Shown here piece by piece: positions 59,559 through 64,000 of a stretch of 64,000 nucleotides of DNA. This DNA is from Streptomyces africanus (GTDB taxonomy: Bacteria; Actinomycetota; Actinomycetes; Streptomycetales; Streptomycetaceae), in assembly GCF_002150735.1 (NCBI RefSeq), contig NZ_MUKA01000111.1:1-64000 (forward strand), in the 5' to 3' direction. The notes below the pieces were generated by a model. That model had not been told where the DNA came from, did not search any database, and saw only the letters and a list, made by a program, of their open reading frames with translations. The position numbers and the translations under genes were made by a program. Every line of letters starts with the position of its first letter. Positions within the stretch are counted from its first letter, which is position 1.

Positions 59559-60626
59559 ATGCTCGGTTTCCTCCTCCGTCTCCTGCCATTCTGGGTCCGC
59601 GAGCCCCTGCTCATCGCGGTCGGATCCGTCCTCGGCGTACGCATCATGTATCTCGCCGTTCACGATCACGACCGGGTCGCGGCCGGTATCGGCCTGGTGT
59701 TCCTCGTGTTCACCGCGATACGCGTCCACATGATGGTCCGGGCCCTGCGCGCACGCCGGAACCCGAGTCCGGCGGCCTCCGCAGACGGGACGGCGGTCGA
59801 TGCCGCCGACCACATCCAAGTCCAGGCCCAAGACCAGGCCCAGGTCCAAGCCCAAGCCCAGGTCCAGGCCCAGGCCGGAGCTGGGCCGCGTCCCGGCCCG
59901 GGCGGCACTCCGGAGAAGGAACCCAACGCATGGGGCCAGGCCATCGCCGCCGTCGCCGTGTTCGGGGCACTCGCGGCCGCGGTGTGGCTGGGCCCGCGCA
60001 TGATGCCGTCCGAGGACAGCACCCCTCAGCCCGCCTCGTGTTCGGCCGGGGAACACGAGGAGCTGCCGAAGGCCTACAAGCGGACGCCTCAGCCTGCCAC
60101 CGGTGAAGAGCTGTGCAAGGCGCTCAACCGGCCAGACCTGGCCAAGCTCCTCGGAACGCCCGGGGAAACCGCGACCACTGCTTCCGGCACCAGCAACACC
60201 GCTCCCCTGACTGACGGGAAGGTCGCCCAGCCGGAGGCCGAGGTCGCGTTCGACACGTACACCGTGAATGTCTCGGCCACGTACAACGAGTTGACGACCG
60301 ACCAGTACGTGAAGCTGATGAAGTTCGGGGATGAGGAGGACGTCAAGACGCTGAGGGTTCTCGGACGGCCCGCGGTCTTCTCCTCGGATCACACCATGAA
60401 GATCGAGATCAACCTCGGGGGCGGCGGATCCGGCGGACCGGTCGAACAAGGCCCTCTGGCCAGGACGCTGTCCGTGGCCCTGGACCGTGGCGACCGGGGC
60501 GGCTACTACGAAATCACCGTGTGGAGCGAGTCCGGAACCCTCCCGGACGACAGCGTTCTCCTCGACATCGCCGAGAAGGTTCTTCCGACCATCGCCGACC
60601 GGTCGCGCGCCGCGTCGAGGTCATGA
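59559..60626 (+). CDS. Membrane protein, DUF6215-like, with Gln/Ala/Val repeat
   Basis: 355 residues. N-terminal helices near 8-30 and 36-58, then a low-complexity linker of Q-A-Q-V repeats (about 86-108), a Pro/Gly stretch, a further helix near 127-145 and a large outside domain (LCKALNRPDLAKLLGTPGE, FDTYTVNVSATYNELTTDQY). The LxRPDLxxLLGTPGE segment resembles DUF6215, an actinobacterial family without known role. The TGA overlaps the next ATG. Confidence 0.75.
   Translation: MLGFLLRLLPFWVREPLLIAVGSVLGVRIMYLAVHDHDRVAAGIGLVFLVFTAIRVHMMVRALRARRNPSPAASADGTAVDAADHIQVQAQDQAQVQAQAQVQAQAGAGPRPGPGGTPEKEPNAWGQAIAAVAVFGALAAAVWLGPRMMPSEDSTPQPASCSAGEHEELPKAYKRTPQPATGEELCKALNRPDLAKLLGTPGETATTASGTSNTAPLTDGKVAQPEAEVAFDTYTVNVSATYNELTTDQYVKLMKFGDEEDVKTLRVLGRPAVFSSDHTMKIEINLGGGGSGGPVEQGPLARTLSVALDRGDRGGYYEITVWSESGTLPDDSVLLDIAEKVLPTIADRSRAASRS
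59818..59877 (+). repeat. Short tandem repeat inside the DUF6215-like gene
   Basis: About five degenerate copies of a 12-base unit like CAGGCCCAGGTC, encoding alternating Gln with Ala, Val or Asp. All units are multiples of three, so length changes would keep the frame. Confidence 0.7.
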
Positions 60627-60937
60627 CCCGGCACTGCTGCGAGGCGATGACCAGTCGCGTGAACCTGGACTGCGACCAGCACGATGACCCCGTCACCTGC
60701 CCGGACGCGCTGGTGGACTTCCGCGCCGAGTTCCAGGAGTACGGGCTGGTCGTCCATGACGGCGGCACGTCGAGCATCACGATCAACTTCTGCCCCTGGT
60801 GCGGACGGCGCCTCCCCGAGTCGCAGCGCGACCGATGGTTCGACGAGCTGGAGCGCCGCGGGATCGATCCTTGGGAGGACGAGGTGCCCGCCGAGTTCCA
60901 GGACGACCGCTGGCTCACCTCTCTGCACCAGGAGTAA
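60623..60937 (+). CDS. Small Cys-rich protein, DUF6980-like
   Basis: 104 residues from ATG 60623, overlapping the preceding stop (ATGA). It begins MTRHCCEAM, continues CDQHDDPVTCPDALVDFRAEF and has INFCPWCGRRLPESQRDRWFDEL. The CPWCG pair with the N-terminal CC suggests a small zinc-binding fold; the layout matches DUF6980. Function unknown. Coupling to the membrane protein suggests joint expression, though their roles may be unrelated. Confidence 0.8.
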   Translation: MTRHCCEAMTSRVNLDCDQHDDPVTCPDALVDFRAEFQEYGLVVHDGGTSSITINFCPWCGRRLPESQRDRWFDELERRGIDPWEDEVPAEFQDDRWLTSLHQE

Positions 60938-60939
60938 CC

Positions 60940-60953
60940 AGGCGGGATCGCCT
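60940..60953. terminator. Weak hairpin between convergent genes
   Basis: AGGCG-GGAT-CGCCT directly after the DUF6980-like stop and before the convergent VOC gene. Short stem, so a tentative terminator. Confidence 0.3.
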
Positions 60954-60982
60954 CGCCCTCCATCAGCCGGTCCCGGAAGGGG

Positions 60983-61375
60983 CTACCGCGGCTTGGTGGC
61001 GATCTGGATCAGGTTGCCGCAGCTGTCGTCGAAGACGGCGGTGGTGACGGGGCCCATCTCCAGGGGTTCCTGGGTGAAGCGGACTCCGAGGCCGTGCAGG
61101 CGCCGGTACTCCGCCTTCACGTCGTCGACGGCGAACTGGGCGAGAGGGATGCCCTCCTCGACGAGTGCGTCGCGGAAGGTCTTGACGGCGGGGTGGCCGG
61201 CGGGCTCCAGGAGGAGTTCGGTGCCGTCGGGCTCGTCGGGCGAGACGACGGTCAGCCACCGGTCCTTCTCCCCCACCGGGACGTCGTGCTTCTTCACAAA
61301 GCCGAGGACCTCGGTGTAGAAGCGCTCGGCCTTGGCCTGGTCGTCGACGAAAACGCTGGTCAGATGGATCTTCAT
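60983..61375 (-). CDS. VOC-family (glyoxalase-like) protein
   Basis: 130 residues from ATG 61375, overlapping the ArsR stop (ATGA). Paired beta-alpha-beta-beta-beta modules: KIHLTSVFVDDQAKAERFYTEVLGF and the C-terminal VFDDSCGNLIQIA; metal-type residues are His3 region, Glu in ELLLEP and the last Gln/Glu positions. ArsR/VOC pairs are common in Streptomyces; roles vary between resistance and detoxification. Confidence 0.88.
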   Translation of the reverse strand: MKIHLTSVFVDDQAKAERFYTEVLGFVKKHDVPVGEKDRWLTVVSPDEPDGTELLLEPAGHPAVKTFRDALVEEGIPLAQFAVDDVKAEYRRLHGLGVRFTQEPLEMGPVTTAVFDDSCGNLIQIATKPR

Positions 61376-61674
61376 GGAGTGCCCTTCTCCGGTCCGGACG
61401 TATCGGCCACCAGCCATCGCTCGGCGATCTGCCGCAGCGGGGCCGTGTTCAGCTCGTGGAACTTGTAGCGCCCCTCCCGCCGGGTCTCGACGAGCCCGGC
61501 GGCCTCCAGCAGGGCGAGGTGCTGGGAGACCGCTTGGCGCGAGATGCCGAGCTGGTGCTTCATGCTCAGTCGGGAGCAGATCTCGAACAGCGTCTGTCCG
61601 GACTTCTCCGTGAGCTCGTCGAGGATGGTGCGGCGGGTGGGGTCGGCCAAAGCTTTGAACAGGTCATCGGCCAC
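61372..61674 (-). CDS. ArsR/SmtB-family regulator (SdpR-like)
   Basis: 100 residues from GTG 61674, preceded by a GGGG run; ATG 61695 is also in frame. The winged helix is clear: DDLFKALADPTRRTILDELTE, HQLGISRQAVSQHLALLEAAGLVETRREGRYKFHEL. No metal-binding Cys pattern, so it is of the SdpR type rather than a metal sensor. Coupled to the VOC gene, which it probably controls. Confidence 0.9.
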   Translation of the reverse strand: MADDLFKALADPTRRTILDELTEKSGQTLFEICSRLSMKHQLGISRQAVSQHLALLEAAGLVETRREGRYKFHELNTAPLRQIAERWLVADTSGPEKGTP

Positions 61675-61696
61675 GGCCCCACAATAGGCAACCATT

Positions 61697-61713
61697 CACT
61701 TGCGTATCAAGTG
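61697..61713. promoter_or_regulatory. Candidate ArsR operator
   Basis: CACTTG-CGTAT-CAAGTG inverted repeat directly upstream of the ArsR start region, in a locally AT-rich patch. Confidence 0.5.
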
Positions 61714-61795
61714 GACGTGCGACAGTCATGGAGGTGTAGAGGCGTGCACTGATGAGTGCTGGAAGATCGCGCTGCGCCTGGACGTTGCCCCAGGT

Positions 61796-62161
61796 ATGAA
61801 GATCAGCGATGCGTCCAGGGTCAGTGGTGTGAGTGCGCGTTCGTTGCGGCACTACGAGGATGAGGGCCTGATCGTCCCAGGGCGTTTCAGCAATGGGTTC
61901 CGCGACTACTGCCAGTCCACCATCGACCGGGTGCTCGTCATCCGCTCGCTGCTGGAGTCCGGGCTGCCCGTGCGGTTGATCAGGGACGTTCTGCCCCGCC
62001 TTACCGACGGACCCGATGCCGGCCCGGATGCGGTGTGCGAGGAGTTCCTGCACGAGGTGCAGAGCTATCACGATCGGCTCGCCGCACGCATCGCCGTGCT
62101 CAGCGATCAGCAGGCGGCACTCGACACCTACCTGCGAGAGGCCCGCCGCGCTGATCTCTGA
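61796..62161 (+). CDS. MerR-family regulator
   Basis: 121 residues from ATG 61796; the longer frame from 61700 has no MerR homology in its front part. MKISDASRVSGVSARSLRHYEDEGLIVPGRFSNGFRDY is the winged helix, followed by the dimerisation coiled coil (FLHEVQSYHDRLAARIAVLSDQQAAL). No Cys-rich metal loop. It precedes a quinone oxidoreductase gene whose promoter has a MerR-type central palindrome, the expected target. Confidence 0.9.
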   Translation: MKISDASRVSGVSARSLRHYEDEGLIVPGRFSNGFRDYCQSTIDRVLVIRSLLESGLPVRLIRDVLPRLTDGPDAGPDAVCEEFLHEVQSYHDRLAARIAVLSDQQAALDTYLREARRADL

Positions 62162-62168
62162 CAGTCGC

Positions 62169-62201
62169 TTGACCTTGACGCAAGTGTCAAACTCCTAGGT
62201 T
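62169..62201 (+). promoter_or_regulatory. MerR-type promoter of the quinone oxidoreductase
   Basis: A -35-like TTGACC (62169-62174), the palindrome TTGACGCAAGTGTCAA (62175-62190) filling the spacer, and a -10-like TAGGTT (62196-62201). The over-long spacer occupied by a palindrome is the hallmark of MerR-activated promoters. The -10 ends 6 bases before the ATG, so the mRNA is probably leaderless. Confidence 0.7.
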
Positions 62202-62207
62202 CGGCGC

Positions 62208-63227
62208 ATGGAGATCAACGAGCAGCGGCACTCCGCTGAGCAGACGGTGCGAGCACTGGTCCAGCTCTCGCACCGGGGACCGAAGGATCTGACTCTCACG
62301 ACCGATCACCGCCGCCCCGCCCCGGGCCCCGGCGAGTACCTGATCCGTGTCGGTGCCGCCGGGGTCAATTTCGCGGACGTCATGCAAACCCATGGAGCGT
62401 ACGGCGGAGGCCCGCAGGCGCCCTATGTGGCGGGTTTCGAAGCCGCCGGCGAGATCGTGGGGGTCGGCGCGGGGGTCGAGCGCCCACTGCCGGTCGGTAC
62501 CCACGTCGTCGGGGCCGGCCCGGGCGCCTTCGCGCAGTACATGACGATGCCGGCCGAAGGTGTACTTCCTGTGCCGTCCGGCTGGAGCGACGCCGAAGCT
62601 CTCGGCTTGGTACTGAACTGGGCAACCGCACTGGCGGCACTGAAGCCCTTGGGTGAGATCTCAACGGGTGACGTGGTGCTCGTCCATGCCGCGGCCGGTG
62701 GCGTGGGGCAGGCCGCCGTCCGTCTCGCCCGCCACTACGGCGCGCGCGTGATCGCCACGGCGTCACCGGCCAAGCACGACGTTGTCACAGCGCTCGGCGC
62801 GGACGAGGTCCTGGACAGCCGACGCCCCGATCTGGCCGCCGAGATCACCCGTCTGACGGGCGGGGTCGACCTGGTCCTGGAATCGGTGGGTCAAGCCACG
62901 TTCGAGGTCAGCCTGTCGGTCACCAAACCCTTCACCGGACGCGTCGTCGTGTTCGGCGCCGCCTCCGGCGACGCCACACTCACGACGCACGACCTGGTCT
63001 TCACCCACCAGGTCCAGGTCAAGGGCCTGCACATCGGTGCGCTGGCCACCGCGGCCCCGTCCCTCTACGAGTCGCTGCTGGTCGAGATCGAGGCACTCAT
63101 CGCCCACGGCGTCTACCCGCCCGGCACCCCCCAGGTTCACTCCCTGGCCGAGGGACCAGCGGTGCTGCAGCAACTCGAAGCAGGCCGGACCCGCGGTAAG
63201 CACGCCCTCGATCCCTGGCGCCAGTGA
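62208..63227 (+). CDS. Zeta-crystallin-type quinone oxidoreductase
   Basis: 339 residues. MDR superfamily without catalytic zinc: VGAAGVNFADVMQTHGAYGG, GFEAAGEIVGVGAGV and the NADP motif VHAAAGGVGQAAVRLA, then VLESVGQATFEVSLS. It should reduce quinones or enones with NADPH. The ATG lies 6 bases after a -10 hexamer and there is no Shine-Dalgarno, consistent with a leaderless transcript activated by the MerR regulator upstream. Confidence 0.92.
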   Translation: MEINEQRHSAEQTVRALVQLSHRGPKDLTLTTDHRRPAPGPGEYLIRVGAAGVNFADVMQTHGAYGGGPQAPYVAGFEAAGEIVGVGAGVERPLPVGTHVVGAGPGAFAQYMTMPAEGVLPVPSGWSDAEALGLVLNWATALAALKPLGEISTGDVVLVHAAAGGVGQAAVRLARHYGARVIATASPAKHDVVTALGADEVLDSRRPDLAAEITRLTGGVDLVLESVGQATFEVSLSVTKPFTGRVVVFGAASGDATLTTHDLVFTHQVQVKGLHIGALATAAPSLYESLLVEIEALIAHGVYPPGTPQVHSLAEGPAVLQQLEAGRTRGKHALDPWRQ

Positions 63228-63352
63228 CCGCGGCTTCGCTTGGGCGGGGCCGCGGTCCCTGGCGCGAGGGCTCACCGTGGGCGCTCACGGATTGACGCTC
63301 ACCCCGGTGGCTCCCATGCTGGTACGAGGGGCTGGCGGAAGGGACCGCGGTC

Positions 63353-64000
63353 GTGCGTGGTGGGCAGATTGGTCTCCCGCGGGTGTTGACCGCCGCTGAG
63401 ACGGCGGCGCCGGCGGAGGCCGTCGACGTGGTCGCGGAGGACCTGCGGCGGCGTTTCGAGGCCGCCAAGGTCTCCTTCCTCATCGTGGACCTGACGGGGA
63501 AGGCAGTGGCGCGGCTGTCCACGGCACCCGCGGGCGGGGGCCGGGAGGCTGAGCGGATCCCGATGTTCGGCAGCGTCTACGAGGAAGTGATCCGTACCCA
63601 GCGTCTTTACCAGGAGGAGACCGCCCAAGGACATCGGGTGATCATGCCGGTCACCAACCGGGGGGACGCCATCGGGCTGCTGGAACTGCTCCTGCCGGCC
63701 GACCCCGGCGACGACGTCCTCGACGCGGTCGGGGAAGCCGCCCACCTCCTGGCCTACATCGTGATCGCCAACGGGCGCCTCACCGACCTCTACACCTGGG
63801 GCAAACGCTCCAGGCCCCCCACCCTGGCAGCAGAGATCCAGTACCAGTTGCTGCCTCCGTCACTGTCGTGCGAGGCCGCACAGTTCACCCTGAGCGGGAA
63901 CCTGGAGCCCTCCGAAGACCTCAGCGGCGACACCTTCGACTACGCCCTGGACCGCGACACCCTGCATCTGTCGGTGACCGACCCCATGGGGCACGACATC
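63353..64000 (+). CDS. SpoIIE/RsbU-type PP2C phosphatase, 3' end outside the window
   Basis: 216 residues visible from GTG 63353 (GGAAGGG upstream); the frame is open at the right edge. A GAF-like sensor region (about 15-140: VSFLIVDLTGKAVARLST, GHRVIMPVTNRGDAIGLLELLLP) leads through a linker to the start of the phosphatase domain, AAEIQYQLLPPSL, then SGDTFDYALD and VTDPMGHDI. The metal-binding Asp of the GGDxFD and DxxGHG motifs are kept as SGDTFD and DPMGHD. Such proteins tune sigma factors through anti-anti-sigma factors. Confidence 0.85.
   Translation, partial: MRGGQIGLPRVLTAAETAAPAEAVDVVAEDLRRRFEAAKVSFLIVDLTGKAVARLSTAPAGGGREAERIPMFGSVYEEVIRTQRLYQEETAQGHRVIMPVTNRGDAIGLLELLLPADPGDDVLDAVGEAAHLLAYIVIANGRLTDLYTWGKRSRPPTLAAEIQYQLLPPSLSCEAAQFTLSGNLEPSEDLSGDTFDYALDRDTLHLSVTDPMGHDI

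Noticed and set aside
57067..59589. 840-codon open frame on the minus strand
   Set aside because: It is antisense to the GH31 gene, whose catalytic residues and length are convincing, and the frame has an Arg/Val/Gly-rich shadow composition.
59818..59877. Possible CRISPR-like or regulatory tandem array
   Set aside because: The units are 12 bases without spacers and encode an in-frame Gln-rich linker.

Overview
The window is actinobacterial and almost certainly Streptomyces. GC content is very high, starts are often GTG or TTG, GGAGG-type ribosome sites are common, and genes are frequently coupled by ATGA, GTGA or TGATG overlaps. Leucine TTA codons are nearly absent; by eye I find only three in real genes (positions 8387, 44963 and 52649), the pattern expected where the bldA tRNA acts as a developmental switch. 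Many decayed genes, transposase remnants and small regulator/enzyme cassettes suggest a chromosome-arm or other accessory region. I saw no rRNA, tRNA or CRISPR array.

Left part (1-11.6 kb): a lipoprotein cut by the window edge; a glutamine-synthetase-like ligase whose coupled permease has collapsed to its two ends; a second lipoprotein; a LysR regulator divergent from a small membrane protein plus Tat-exported multicopper oxidase; a 1428-residue trypsin/nSTAND ATPase/beta-propeller protein; and a nucleotidyltransferase-like protein.

11.7-23.3 kb: one long plus-strand catabolic cluster with a TPP enzyme, CaiB-type CoA transferase, two metal-dependent cyclase-fold hydrolases, a ribose-type ABC importer, a double-hotdog hydratase, a HutC-type GntR regulator and an FGGY kinase. 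A 7-bp-arm inverted repeat lies just upstream of the first gene. I cannot match this gene set to a named pathway, and it is my first candidate for an undescribed system.

23.3-41.8 kb: regulator-plus-enzyme cassettes whose operators can often be read. These are TetR/F420-type reductase/nitroreductase; XRE regulator and SDR sharing a 20-bp element; a TetR regulator and a four-gene CocE hydrolase/acyl-CoA ligase/enoyl-CoA hydratase/SDR operon sharing a 26-bp element; D-tartrate dehydratase plus dicarboxylate symporter divergent from a FadR-type regulator; and TetR divergent from an imine-reductase-like enzyme over two matching operators. Between them lie IS5-type transposase remnants, a DinB-like and a DUF6461-like gene, a monooxygenase remnant and a headless methyltransferase.

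41.8-50.9 kb: an NlpC/P60 protein lacking the usual catalytic Cys, a lipid II flippase remnant in three frames, and a 5.2-kb segment bounded by 36-bp inverted repeats. The segment holds an MFS exporter, an FAD monooxygenase, a two-component system and an MMPL transporter tail cut exactly at one repeat.

51-59.5 kb: a LacI-controlled oligosaccharide operon (binding protein with a TTA codon, two permeases, GH1 and GH31 glycosidases) that fits import and breakdown of xyloglucan-type oligosaccharides; a permease remnant lies upstream. 59.5-64 kb: a DUF6215-like membrane protein with a Gln-rich repeat, a DUF6980-like protein, an ArsR/VOC pair, a MerR regulator with a probably leaderless quinone oxidoreductase, and the start of a SpoIIE-type phosphatase.
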